A DNA stretch of 64,000 bases from Marinimicrobium agarilyticum DSM 16975 (GCF_000423345.1 NZ_AUHU01000017.1:16391-80390); one strand, 5' to 3'. Counted from the stretch's first letter, positions 1 through 6,413 are shown. Translations and numbers: made by a program. Notes: generated by a model from the letters alone, not told the origin.

Positions 1-446
1 CCAGGCACCAACTCCACACCCGGCTCATCGACCAACGGAACCCGAAAGTGAACAACGTTTGGTCCGAGCAGCGACTGCTTTTGCTCGTCAATGGACATAT
101 GGTACTGTGGATCTCTGTGCCAATAGCTTCTCTGGCCTTCATTCACGGGGTCAAAAAACAACTGAGTATTCATAAAGGCCGGGCGGCCGCCCATGATAGA
201 ACTCACAACGCCCATCAGCTTAACTGAGCCTATAAACTTGAATAGCAATTCTCTCTCGGAATCTTTCAGGTGCTTTTTAGCGGTCAAGTATGCAGAGTTT
301 ACAGCCCCCTCATTGTAGAGCCGCGCACTTCCCTGCTTCCACGATTGATGGAATTGGACGGCTACTTCCCGCAACTTTTGAAGCTCGCTCTCTCCGACGA
401 AACCTTCAAGAACAAGATATCCGTTTTCTTCGTACTCTTTAATCAT
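1..446 (-). CDS. Phytanoyl-CoA dioxygenase (PhyH)-family protein, truncated by window edge
   Basis: An open frame starts with ATG at 446 and runs off the left edge after 148 codons, so only the N-terminal half is seen. It begins MIKEYEENGYLVLEGFV and contains SYWHRDPQYHMS at about residues 108-119. This gives the HxD pair of the 2-His-1-carboxylate iron site in the non-haem Fe(II)/2-oxoglutarate-dependent PhyH family. The second histidine would lie outside the window. The substrate cannot be told: the family hydroxylates lipids, amino acids and secondary metabolites. The gene is an integron cassette. Its start lies 9 bases from the attC core at 455-461, and a weak GGGTGAG precedes the ATG. 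Confidence 0.75.
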   Translation of the reverse strand, partial: MIKEYEENGYLVLEGFVGESELQKLREVAVQFHQSWKQGSARLYNEGAVNSAYLTAKKHLKDSERELLFKFIGSVKLMGVVSSIMGGRPAFMNTQLFFDPVNEGQRSYWHRDPQYHMSIDEQKQSLLGPNVVHFRVPLVDEPGVELVP

Positions 447-454
447 GCGCTCAC

Positions 455-523
455 CCACAACACTCCCGTCACCGACGCTTTAGTCTGCAGGGGTTGATCT
501 GGGATCACAGTCGCTTGTTAGTT
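455..523 (-). repeat. attC site 1
   Basis: The 69-bp site between the PhyH cassette and the small membrane-protein cassette has outer cores CCACAAC (455-461) and GTTAGTT (517-523). The internal arms pair less well than in the other sites. Its GTTAGTT core does not complement the core at the far end of its own cassette (ATTTAAC at 2138), unlike most other cassettes here. This suggests drift or a past rearrangement. Confidence 0.6.
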
Positions 524-527
524 GCCT

Positions 528-851
528 TCACTTCCCTAGCGCTATCATAATTAGTGGGTACATAAATGCCGCAAAGATCAATACACATATTACGGCCGTA
601 ATGCCATTTGCGCAGACGTATAATGACAGTGGCATTTTAGCTCTCACTGGCCATAATGTGGCGGAGATGGCCAACCAAAATGGTGCCGCCATGAAGATTG
701 CAAGAGCCACCCCCTGTAGAGCTTCGTGGCGCAGGGGGTTACCTGGTTCAGCAATGTAATCATACCCAAACATCGCCGCCACGCCCAGGAAGAACAAGCC
801 TCCAACTGCCGCCAGAGCCGCCATCACTATCCAGAGTTTCGAATATTTCAT
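528..851 (-). CDS. Small cassette-encoded membrane protein (unknown function)
   Basis: The predicted product has 107 residues starting MKYSKLWIV. It shows three hydrophobic segments (about residues 6-27, 45-62 and 80-103) and little else, so it is probably an inner-membrane protein. I recognise no family. The frame stays open 14 codons further upstream to an ATG at 893, but those codons lie in the terminal repeat of the adjacent insertion sequence. The native start is therefore taken as the ATG at 849-851. The stop lies next to attC site 1, typical of an integron cassette. The IS inserted 20 bp upstream of the start, between the cassette boundary and the gene, and its transposase reads toward this gene, so expression may now depend on read-through from the IS. 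Confidence 0.6.
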   Translation of the reverse strand: MKYSKLWIVMAALAAVGGLFFLGVAAMFGYDYIAEPGNPLRHEALQGVALAIFMAAPFWLAISATLWPVRAKMPLSLYVCANGITAVICVLIFAAFMYPLIMIALGK

Positions 852-898
852 TTGATACTCATCACAATGGTGTTCCCCATAAAAAATAGACACCTTAC

Positions 899-1765
899 TT
901 ATGCAGCAAAAGCTGCCGTCTCTTCAAACTCAACGGGGCTTAACCCGTCGTTTGCAGAATGCCTTCTCTTGCGGTTATAAAAGATCTCAATATAGCCGAA
1001 TATACCGGATTTTGCTTCCTCGATCGACTGGTAGCATTTAGCGTAGATCAGCTCTACTTTAAGCCGAGCAAAGAAAGACTCCATTGCTGCATTGTCCCAA
1101 CAGTTTCCCTTCCTGCTCATACTCCGTGTGATCTCGTGCTTCTCCAGGAAGCTCACGTAGCTATTAGAGCGATACTGCGTGCCGCGATCAGAATGAACGA
1201 TCAACCCCGGCGCTGTACCTCGAGCATCAATGGCCATCTGCATCGCCTGTGTAATCAGCCGCTCCGTCATGCTCGTATCCAAGCTCCATCCAATGATCCT
1301 GCGCGAATACAGATCCATGACCGTTGCCAGATAGAGCCACTCTTTTCGAACCCACACGTAGGTTATATCGGTTACCCACTTCTGATTGGGACGGTCCGTC
1401 GAGAAGTCTCGCCACAATAGATTGTCGGCTACATTGTGCATCGTTAAGGCGTGGCCACCATAGTTGAAGGCCTTGCCATTGCGGGCCAATATGCCCCGCT
1501 CCTGCATGATCCGGGCGATATAGTTGACCGAGCACTTATGTCCGAGGGCATTGAGCTCCTGGGTGATTCGAGGCGCGCCGTAGGCCGCCTCAAACGCTTC
1601 ATAAGTATCTTTAACCAGTGATGCAACCTTTTCCTTACGGGTCTCTCGCTGACTTTTTGGAGCATCTCGCCACCGATAGAACCCTGACCGATGCACACCC
1701 AGAACGTCGCACATCAAGTTGACGCTGTATTGACTCACGTGGTCTAGTATGAGCGCGTACTTCAC
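899..1765 (-). CDS. IS3-family transposase OrfB (catalytic, DDE integrase core)
   Basis: The 288-residue protein carries an N-terminal HTH_21-like region and an rve integrase core. The catalytic triad is visible: D in WVTDITYV, D in VHSDRGTQYRS and E in AAMESFF, with exactly 35 residues between the last two (DX35E). The frame overlaps orfA by GTGA, with GTG at 1765. A canonical A-AAA-AAG slippery heptamer lies upstream in orfA (1795-1801). A -1 shift there leads through an open frame straight into orfB, so the working enzyme is probably the OrfAB fusion. Confidence 0.93.
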   Translation of the reverse strand: MKYALILDHVSQYSVNLMCDVLGVHRSGFYRWRDAPKSQRETRKEKVASLVKDTYEAFEAAYGAPRITQELNALGHKCSVNYIARIMQERGILARNGKAFNYGGHALTMHNVADNLLWRDFSTDRPNQKWVTDITYVWVRKEWLYLATVMDLYSRRIIGWSLDTSMTERLITQAMQMAIDARGTAPGLIVHSDRGTQYRSNSYVSFLEKHEITRSMSRKGNCWDNAAMESFFARLKVELIYAKCYQSIEEAKSGIFGYIEIFYNRKRRHSANDGLSPVEFEETAAFAA

Positions 1766-2085
1766 TCTTGGTCTTTCGCGAAGTACGCAGAAACCTTTTT
1801 TAGGAATTCCATCTCCTCTCTCAGGCGCTTATTCTCCCTTTTGAGCTTACGCAGCTCCTCGCTCTCCTGCTTGGAATAGTCCACGCCTTCTACTGAGTTG
1901 AACTGCTTATCAGATAGGCGGTTGAACTGCCTTTTCCAGTTCGAGATCTGTTGGGCGCTGATACCCAGTTCCTTGGCTACCTGGGCTTGGGTGACGCCTG
2001 GCTTTTCAGACCGTTTTATGGCCTCTTTGCGGAACTCTTCAGTGTAATGTTGGTGCTTTTTACGTGCCATTCTGGACACCTCCAT
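1762..2085 (-). CDS. IS3-family transposase OrfA (DNA-binding subunit)
   Basis: This protein of up to 107 residues has a helix-turn-helix (TQAQVAKELGISAQQISNWK) followed by a leucine-zipper-like coiled coil (EELRKLKRENKRLREEMEFL), the standard OrfA layout for recognition of IS ends and dimerisation. A start at the internal methionine MARKKHQHY (codon 6) is equally possible. The A-AAA-AAG sequence at 1795-1801 sits in the LKK codons near the end, where ribosomes slip back one base to make OrfAB. Confidence 0.92.
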   Translation of the reverse strand: MEVSRMARKKHQHYTEEFRKEAIKRSEKPGVTQAQVAKELGISAQQISNWKRQFNRLSDKQFNSVEGVDYSKQESEELRKLKRENKRLREEMEFLKKVSAYFAKDQE

Positions 2086-2137
2086 ATAGGACTAATATAA
2101 CTATACAGGGTGTCTACTTTTTATGGGTAACTTGGAC

Positions 2138-2222
2138 ATTTAACGTCCCCAAGCAGGGGCATATTTTTGCGTTTTGAGCGCAGCGAAGCAAAAATATGTC
2201 CCGCTGCCTTGGCTTGTTAGCG
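2138..2222 (-). repeat. attC site 2
   Basis: The 85-bp site has outer cores ATTTAAC (2138-2144) and GTTAGCG (2216-2222). The inner part contains a long hairpin with the arms CATATTTTTGC and GCAAAAATATG and is nearly identical to attC site 3. GTTAGCG is the exact complement of CGCTAAC at the far end of the same cassette (2642). Confidence 0.85.
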
Positions 2223-2617
2223 ACTAGTCTCGTCGCGCTTCCTTTCGTCCGCTACATATGCGAGAACTATAAATATCACCAAAAGAATAGTGATTGCATA
2301 TGCAGGAATAAGAACCCACGCTCCAACAACATAGACTAGAGGAACCGAGATTGTGTATATCGCCACCAACAAGTGCTCAGGTCCTGGGTGGTAAAAATGG
2401 ACCCAACGTCCCTTCTTTATAAAAACCACCAACAAATTTCGAACTAAACTAGCAAAACCAATAGCTAGTATTAAAAATGCAGCAGTTACAAACCCCTTTC
2501 TCGCCATTTCTGAAAATGAACGAACTGCGGCTTCAATTTCCCAGGGAGGCAGAAGAGCAGCACGATGCCCAAAGCTAGGGCTGCCAACTTCAATCCCAAT
2601 AATATCTGCCAACCCAT
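2217..2617 (-). pseudogene. Cassette membrane-protein gene, apparently frameshifted
   Basis: The best start is ATG at 2617 (AGGAG and GGTGG upstream), giving MGWQILLGLKLAALAL with one hydrophobic segment, but this frame stops at 2486. The following hydrophobic segments (FVTAAFLILAIGFASL, then LVAIYTISVPLVYVVGAW and YAITILLVIFIVLAYV) continue in another frame to the stop at 2217. Upstream of about 2507 that second frame translates into non-membrane sequence and begins only at a TTG. The pattern fits a single polytopic protein broken by an indel near 2490-2510 (AAAGGGG). The alternative is two overlapping small membrane proteins, the second starting at the ATG at 2507 without a ribosome binding site. 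Function unknown. Confidence 0.5.
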
Positions 2618-2641
2618 TTTATCCACCGGAAACTCCTGAAT

Positions 2642-2726
2642 CGCTAACGCCCCTAAGCATGGGCATGTTTTTGCGTTTTGAGCGCAGCGAAGCAAAAATA
2701 TGTCCCACTGCCTTGGCTGGTTAGGT
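2642..2726 (-). repeat. attC site 3
   Basis: The 85-bp site has outer cores CGCTAAC (2642-2648) and GTTAGGT (2720-2726) and shares its inner hairpin almost base for base with attC site 2. GTTAGGT matches the complement of TCCTAAC at the far end of its cassette at six of seven positions. Confidence 0.85.
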
Positions 2727-2746
2727 GCCGACTGATGCTACCAAAT

Positions 2747-3037
2747 TTAAGCATTTAGCCTCACTATATTTATCACCATTGCGCCAAACAGCCAGAGTGC
2801 ACCACATATAAATATAGCTCCCAAAATCTTCGCCAGAAAATTTCCTGCGGGGCTTCCATTCTCATAGTTGACCCCTTGAACTTCCAAAATGGACTGCTCC
2901 ATTTTTATGGCAACAGGGACAGTAATAATAGAAGCAACCATAACCACTTGACCAATTCCAACACCAGCAAAGATTGAGATAATAATGCCCAATATCATTG
3001 GAGAATAGCCAAGACCCCAGATTTTCATGCGATACAT
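2747..3037 (-). CDS. Small cassette-encoded membrane protein (unknown function)
   Basis: The 96-residue product starts MYRMKIWGLGYSPM and has three hydrophobic stretches (about residues 12-28, 29-45 and 69-91), so it is probably an integral membrane protein. No family recognised. The ATG at 3037 is preceded at good spacing by AGGAG, which belongs to the attC core GTTAGGA of the neighbouring site; the recombination site thus supplies the ribosome binding site. Both gene ends lie close to attC sites, as in a typical one-gene cassette. Confidence 0.6.
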   Translation of the reverse strand: MYRMKIWGLGYSPMILGIIISIFAGVGIGQVVMVASIITVPVAIKMEQSILEVQGVNYENGSPAGNFLAKILGAIFICGALWLFGAMVINIVRLNA

Positions 3038-3044
3038 ATTGGGC

Positions 3045-3104
3045 TCCTAACGCCGCCAGCAGAGGCCGAGCGAAGCGAGGTCCTGCTGACTGGCTTTGTT
3101 ACGT
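3045..3104 (-). repeat. attC site 4
   Basis: A compact 60-bp site has outer cores TCCTAAC (3045-3051) and GTTACGT (3098-3104) and inner arms GCCAGCAG.../...CTGCTGACTGGC. GTTACGT exactly complements ACGTAAC at 3670-3676, the other end of the same cassette. Confidence 0.88.
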
Positions 3105-3107
3105 GTT

Positions 3108-3650
3108 TTACACTCGACCGTAGAGCAGGTCATTTCTATTTTCCCAAAAATCATAAAGTTCATGTCTAGTGCTAATTATTAGCTCCACTATTCTGATAAG
3201 GGATTCGCGAGTAAACTGGATATACTCTTGCTTCAGCCCTTGCCTAGATATTTTTAGCTTTACAAAGGTGTAACCTTCTTCATCCATGCTCTCCCAATTC
3301 GCGTGAGCGACCATGTTTCGAAGTCTAGAGCTTTCATTTAAATTGGTGATAATATTTTGGTATCCAACCGTTGAAGCTCGCATGCCCCAATGAAAGTCAT
3401 CGCACAACCTCTTAAATAGATCTACTTTTGATGAATATGCCATGCTCCCCATCACAACTAAACCCGTCGAATCCGTTCTATCCGTAAACCACTCACAAAG
3501 AACTGAGTTAAGCGCACTTTCAAGGCCGTTAAAATACATGATGACCTCACCTATGATGGGCAAGCATTCATCAAGATACTCTTCGGCTTTCTCTTCGTCT
3601 TCTATATCGTGCCAAAGATGTTGATCAAATTCCTTTATTCTTGATTTCAT
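3108..3650 (-). CDS. HEPN-like cassette protein (putative RNase fold)
   Basis: The predicted protein has 180 residues, is soluble and mostly helical. At residues 110-118 it reads LRNMVAHAN, giving R111-x4-H116, the R-X4-6-H motif of HEPN-domain RNases and their inactive relatives. The motif sits on a late helix after a helix-rich N-terminus, as in that superfamily. HEPN proteins are common in toxin-antitoxin and phage-defence systems; no partner antitoxin gene is present in this cassette. The domain call rests on one motif, so the function is tentative. The gene fills a complete cassette between attC sites 4 and 5, and its TAA lies 3 bases from the attC core. Confidence 0.55.
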   Translation of the reverse strand: MKSRIKEFDQHLWHDIEDEEKAEEYLDECLPIIGEVIMYFNGLESALNSVLCEWFTDRTDSTGLVVMGSMAYSSKVDLFKRLCDDFHWGMRASTVGYQNIITNLNESSRLRNMVAHANWESMDEEGYTFVKLKISRQGLKQEYIQFTRESLIRIVELIISTRHELYDFWENRNDLLYGRV

Positions 3651-3729
3651 CGAAATGCCTTGGTTTTACACGTAACGCCGCCGACACGCGCGGCTTTGTA
3701 GTGGTGAACTTGCACCACTTTCACGGACA

Positions 3730-4539
3730 CTATGACGCCACCCGTTGATAGGCTTTTGGCGATACATACCCCAATGAAGAGTGCAGGCGATCCTCGTTGT
3801 AAAACGCCACATAGTCAATGACTCTGGCCGCACACTCGACGTAAGAGCTGAATGTCATCTGGTGCACCAACTCGTTCTTTAATGTCCCGAAGAACGACTC
3901 GACGAAGGCATTGTCCGTCGGCGTTCCCGCTCGGCTCATGCTACTGATCAGGTCGGACTTTCTGAGCGTGTCTTGATAGATATCCGATCGGTATTCCGAG
4001 CCCTGATCACTGTGGAACAAACAACCCGAGTCATTCTCCTGCAGCGCCAGGGACATTTCAAGCGCACCGGTAATCAGGTCCGCGTCATGAGCCCGGGAGA
4101 AGCCCCAGCCGATGACTTCTCGGTTGAACAGGTCCAGGACGGCTGCCATGTAGATTGGGCCTTGTGCTGTTTTCAGGTACGTCATGTCGCCTGCCCACTG
4201 TTGACCCGGTGCGGTCGCCTTGGGAGATTCAGCCAGGACGTTGTCTGCAACTTCAGCGTAACCGCCGCTTCGCCTGCCTGGCCTTGATGCATGATAGGTA
4301 GACTGAATGCCGTTTGCTTTCATCAGACGGTTCACCCTGCGCTTGCTGCAGCTAAGGTTCTGATTTTTCAAAGCTTTATGAACGCGAGGGGCACCGTAGT
4401 TGCGTTTGTGGCCCACATGGACGACCTTGATGGCCTCGACCAACGCCGCATCTTCCAATGCTCTGGCACTCAGGCCCCGGTCTTGCCAGTCATAGAAACC
4501 GCTGGGAGAGACACCCAGGTGTCGACAAAGGTGAACCAC
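3730..4539 (-). CDS. IS3-family transposase OrfB
   Basis: The 269-residue catalytic protein shows D in WAGDMTYLK, D in FHSDQGSEYRS and E in AFVESFFG, with exactly 35 residues between the last two. The N-terminal part (GVSPSGFYDW) is the HTH_21 region. The GTG at 4539 is a weak start. A -1 shift at the A-AAA-AAG in orfA (4611-4617) gives an open frame running into this ORF, so the real product is probably the OrfAB fusion. Confidence 0.92.
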   Translation of the reverse strand: MVHLCRHLGVSPSGFYDWQDRGLSARALEDAALVEAIKVVHVGHKRNYGAPRVHKALKNQNLSCSKRRVNRLMKANGIQSTYHASRPGRRSGGYAEVADNVLAESPKATAPGQQWAGDMTYLKTAQGPIYMAAVLDLFNREVIGWGFSRAHDADLITGALEMSLALQENDSGCLFHSDQGSEYRSDIYQDTLRKSDLISSMSRAGTPTDNAFVESFFGTLKNELVHQMTFSSYVECAARVIDYVAFYNEDRLHSSLGYVSPKAYQRVAS

Positions 4540-4562
4540 TTTGTGCTGGTGGCGGTTCTTCT

Positions 4563-4928
4563 CTATGAACGCGTATCGCGTTTGCGCAGATCCGAGAAGA
4601 ACCGCTTTGCCTTTTTTAGGATAATCACCTCTTCTTCCTTGGCGGACAGTCGTCTCTCTAGCTCCTTGATTTTGCGTTCAGCGGCTTTCAGTGCCTGCGC
4701 GTCTTCGGGACGGCGCTCAGGAGGACTGGCTTTCTTGCGCATGTGCTTGTTCTCCGAGAGGCGGCCCTCCTTGAACTCCTGCCGCCACCGGTACAGCATG
4801 ACGGGGTGGATACCCAGAGACGTGGCGACATCTACAGCTCTAACGCCTTTCTTCCGGGTCATCTTGACCGCGTGAACCTTGTAAGCCAAGGTATAGCTGT
4901 CGTACTGGTTTTTCCGTGTTAATCCCAT
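4563..4928 (-). CDS. IS3-family transposase OrfA
   Basis: The 121-residue protein has an HTH (VRAVDVATSLGIHPVMLYRW) and a C-terminal coiled coil rich in E, K and L (AERKIKELERRLSAKEEEV), the DNA-binding and multimerisation subunit of an IS3-family element. The codons for ILKKAK contain A-AAA-AAG (complement of 4611-4617), the classic -1 frameshift site. The zero frame ends about 50 bp further on, after a divergent tail. Confidence 0.92.
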   Translation of the reverse strand: MGLTRKNQYDSYTLAYKVHAVKMTRKKGVRAVDVATSLGIHPVMLYRWRQEFKEGRLSENKHMRKKASPPERRPEDAQALKAAERKIKELERRLSAKEEEVIILKKAKRFFSDLRKRDTRS

Positions 4929-5005
4929 ATTATCACCACTTAGGTTGAACAGTAAGTTACTGTCCGTGAAAGTGGTGTAAGTTCAGCGCGTAGTTAATTG
5001 ACTTG

Positions 5006-5449
5006 TTAAATTTTGTTTCTATGGTATTTGTTATAATGTCGGTAGACTCTGGATCGTTCATAGTTCGCAATAGATTTTTTTTGGTCGAGCGTTAATTCTT
5101 CAAAGAGGCCAGGCAAGAAATTTCCAGTATCTTCTTCATATTCCTCTTTTCGATTAATGCCGAATGCTGACCAGAATACGTCTTCAGGAACCCCGTTCCT
5201 ATTGGATAGCATTGAATAATAAATCGCGCCACGTAGCGTAGAAATTTCACTGCATACTTCTTCGACAGTCTCCCAAACGCAGCCCCTCCAAGTTAACTCA
5301 CTAATTAACTCTGATTTATCATCCTCGAAAATTCTATATATCTCAGGATAACTTATTACGGATCCAGTCGACGCTCTATTTAGAAAAAGATCCTTGACGG
5401 ACTTCTTTCGGCGAGGCAAGCAAACTGGTATCCCGTTTTCAACTTCCAT
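5006..5449 (-). CDS. Cassette-encoded hypothetical protein
   Basis: This is a soluble protein of about 147 residues starting MEVENGIPVCLPRRKK, highly charged and without membrane segments. I recognise no family. A GTG four codons upstream (5461) is an alternative start. The TAA overlaps the attC core (GTTAAAT on the plus strand), so gene and recombination site are fused tightly, as in many cassettes. The nearest upstream landmark is attC site 6. Confidence 0.55.
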   Translation of the reverse strand: MEVENGIPVCLPRRKKSVKDLFLNRASTGSVISYPEIYRIFEDDKSELISELTWRGCVWETVEEVCSEISTLRGAIYYSMLSNRNGVPEDVFWSAFGINRKEEYEEDTGNFLPGLFEELTLDQKKSIANYERSRVYRHYNKYHRNKI

Positions 5450-5470
5450 TAGTGTGTGCACTCGAAATAA

Positions 5471-5554
5471 ATTTAACGCCAGCCAGCATGCGCGGCTACG
5501 AAATGGAGGCGAAGCCGCAATGCAGTAGGCGTCGCGTGCCTGGCCTTGTTAAAA
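5471..5554 (-). repeat. attC site 6
   Basis: The 84-bp site has outer cores ATTTAAC (5471-5477) and GTTAAAA (5548-5554) and inner arms AGCCAGCATGCGCGGC and its imperfect partner near 5530-5545. GTTAAAA exactly complements TTTTAAC at 5790-5796, the other end of the KTSC cassette. Confidence 0.87.
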
Positions 5555-5566
5555 CTTGGTCTTCCG

Positions 5567-5773
5567 TTAACAGTCATATCTATCTTTAATGTATTGGTGA
5601 TAGTGCCGCCCCACAGAGCGAGCATTTATAAATTCTCGGAATACCTGCTCCGGCACACGGCAGAAACTGTAGTACGGATCGCTGTCCTCAAAGTCGATAT
5701 ACATGCGATTTGTGGAAGCGTCATAGCCAATCTTTCTTATTGCAGAGGATCTAACATTCACCCAATCGATCAT
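5567..5773 (-). CDS. KTSC-domain protein
   Basis: The 68-residue protein matches the KTSC pattern throughout: SSAIRKIGYD (residues 9-18), a central FEDSDPYYSFCRVPEQVFREF and a final SVGRHYHQYIKDRY. KTSC domains (named for a characteristic short motif) are small alpha/beta proteins of unknown role. Some are fused to lysyl-tRNA synthetases, and they occur often as stand-alone cassette genes. The ATG at 5773 is preceded by GAGGGACTGGAAG. Both ends abut attC sites. Confidence 0.8.
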   Translation of the reverse strand: MIDWVNVRSSAIRKIGYDASTNRMYIDFEDSDPYYSFCRVPEQVFREFINARSVGRHYHQYIKDRYDC

Positions 5774-5789
5774 CTTCCAGTCCCTCGAC

Positions 5790-5867
5790 TTTTAACGCCC
5801 GCCATAAGCGGCCGAGTGAAACGAGGTCCGGCGCGCGAAGTGCGCGAACTTAATGGCTTGGTTATGT
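5790..5867 (-). repeat. attC site 7
   Basis: The 78-bp site has outer cores TTTTAAC (5790-5796) and GTTATGT (5861-5867). GTTATGT exactly complements ACATAAC at 6246-6252, the right-hand boundary of the array. The neighbouring gene's TAA lies inside the core. Confidence 0.88.
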
Positions 5868-6227
5868 GTTTTTCTGCTCATTAAAGAGAACCTTATTTGA
5901 GAAAGGGTCTGTAACGGTAAAGCAGCGACCGCCCCAAGGAGCCTGCTCAATTTCAGGCTTATTGTACTTGTATGGCCGTGAGGATATATCCCCAAAAAGC
6001 CGATCAAGATCAGGCACGTTGACGAGTACCTTGCTTCCAGGTGTGCAGTCCCCGGAGTGTTCACTTAGATGGAACACAAGATTGCCCTTCGAAACTTGCA
6101 TATATAGAGGGAAACCTTCCTCAAAGCGATGCTCCCAATCGACATCCATACCAAGAAACCCGCTGTAGAACTCCTTGGCTTTGTCCTCGTCGAAGATCCG
6201 TAAAATCGGTATCGTTTTAAATTCCAT
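5862..6227 (-). CDS. Glyoxalase/bleomycin-resistance-superfamily (VOC) protein
   Basis: The 121-residue protein starts MEFKTIPILRIFDEDKAKEF and has a single vicinal-oxygen-chelate fold unit: KAKEFYSGFLGMDVDWEH at the N-terminus, LVFHLSEHSGDCTPG in the middle and the family ending VTDPFSNKVLFNE. The set resembles the small glyoxalase-superfamily proteins often found in cassettes; some bind and sequester drugs such as bleomycin. Substrate unknown. It is the first cassette next to the attI-side boundary. The ATG at 6227 was chosen because family homology begins exactly there; longer in-frame extensions run into the non-coding boundary region. Confidence 0.8.
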   Translation of the reverse strand: MEFKTIPILRIFDEDKAKEFYSGFLGMDVDWEHRFEEGFPLYMQVSKGNLVFHLSEHSGDCTPGSKVLVNVPDLDRLFGDISSRPYKYNKPEIEQAPWGGRCFTVTDPFSNKVLFNEQKNT

Positions 6228-6245
6228 GATTAATACTCGATTGAC

Positions 6246-6386
6246 ACATAACAGTATATTCAACGTCAAGGTGACGCAAGTAAACACGTCGGCACGACGT
6301 ATATCTCCGTCCCCGATCAATAATTTTCTTTATTTTCAGTACGTTACTAAGGCCGACGTGTTTAAGCACGTCGGCCTCAGTGGGTA
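6246..6386. other. Integron boundary region (possible attI remnant) with competing palindromes
   Basis: The core ACATAAC (6246-6252) marks the right edge of the last cassette. Beyond it there is no further attC-like arm and no integrase gene, only about 130 bp before the phoX 3' region. Two hairpins share one arm. TAAACACGTCGGC (6281-6293) pairs perfectly with GCCGACGTGTTTA (6352-6364). AGGCCGACGTG (6350-6360) also pairs perfectly with CACGTCGGCCT (6367-6377). Only one can form at a time. Whether this is a decayed attI, a terminator for phoX or something else cannot be decided here. Confidence 0.4.
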
Positions 6387-6413
6387 TTGTTGACGCTTAA
6401 GCCGGAAGTGGCA

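Larger units (their letters stand above)
871..2132 (-). mobile_element. IS3-family insertion sequence (copy type 1)
   Basis: A 1,262-bp element carries overlapping orfA and orfB and ends in about 23-bp imperfect inverted repeats (872-894 and 2109-2131; the inner 19 bp differ at one base). The direct repeat TGG at 868-870 and 2133-2135 fits the 3-bp target duplication common in the IS3 family. The element sits in the 5' leader of a cassette gene and is oriented the same way. Both transposase frames look intact, so it may be active. The exact outermost base is uncertain, because the terminal dinucleotides are not perfect complements. Confidence 0.88.
3705..4985 (-). mobile_element. IS3-family insertion sequence (copy type 2) inside an attC
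   Basis: A 1,281-bp element has 25-bp terminal inverted repeats (TGAACTTGCACCACTTTCAC... at 3705-3729, its complement at 4961-4985, one mismatch) starting TG and ending CA. It carries orfA and orfB on the minus strand. No 3-4 bp target duplication is visible (GTGG on the left, GCGC on the right), so the flanks may have been altered after insertion. It is only distantly related to the other IS here. Confidence 0.9.
3670..5011 (-). repeat. attC site 5, split by an insertion sequence
   Basis: The outer cores ACGTAAC (3670-3676) and GTTAAAT (5005-5011) belong to one attC, separated by the 1,281-bp IS at 3705-4985. Removing the IS leaves a 61-bp site in which ACACGCGC (left part) pairs with GCGCGTAGT (right part), as expected for attC arms. 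GTTAAAT is the exact complement of ATTTAAC at 5471-5477, the other end of the neighbouring cassette. The insertion lies near the apex of the folded site and should block recombination there. Confidence 0.8.
1..6252 (-). mobile_element. Integron cassette array (seven attC sites, no integrase in view)
   Basis: Small minus-strand genes alternate with seven short imperfect palindromes that begin with a YYYAAC-type core and end with a GTTRRRY-type core, the layout of attC sites. Read on the minus strand, several start TAACAAG and end GCGTTA, like marine gammaproteobacterial attC sites. In most cassettes the first core of the attC is the exact complement of the core at the cassette's other end (ACATAAC/GTTATGT, TTTTAAC/GTTAAAA, ATTTAAC/GTTAAAT, ACGTAAC/GTTACGT, CGCTAAC/GTTAGCG), the signature of integrase-excised circles. 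Genes are more AT-rich than the flanking chromosome. Gene direction puts the attI end at the right (about 6250), but no intI lies there. The array continues past the left edge of the window. Two IS3-family elements interrupt it. Confidence 0.9.
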
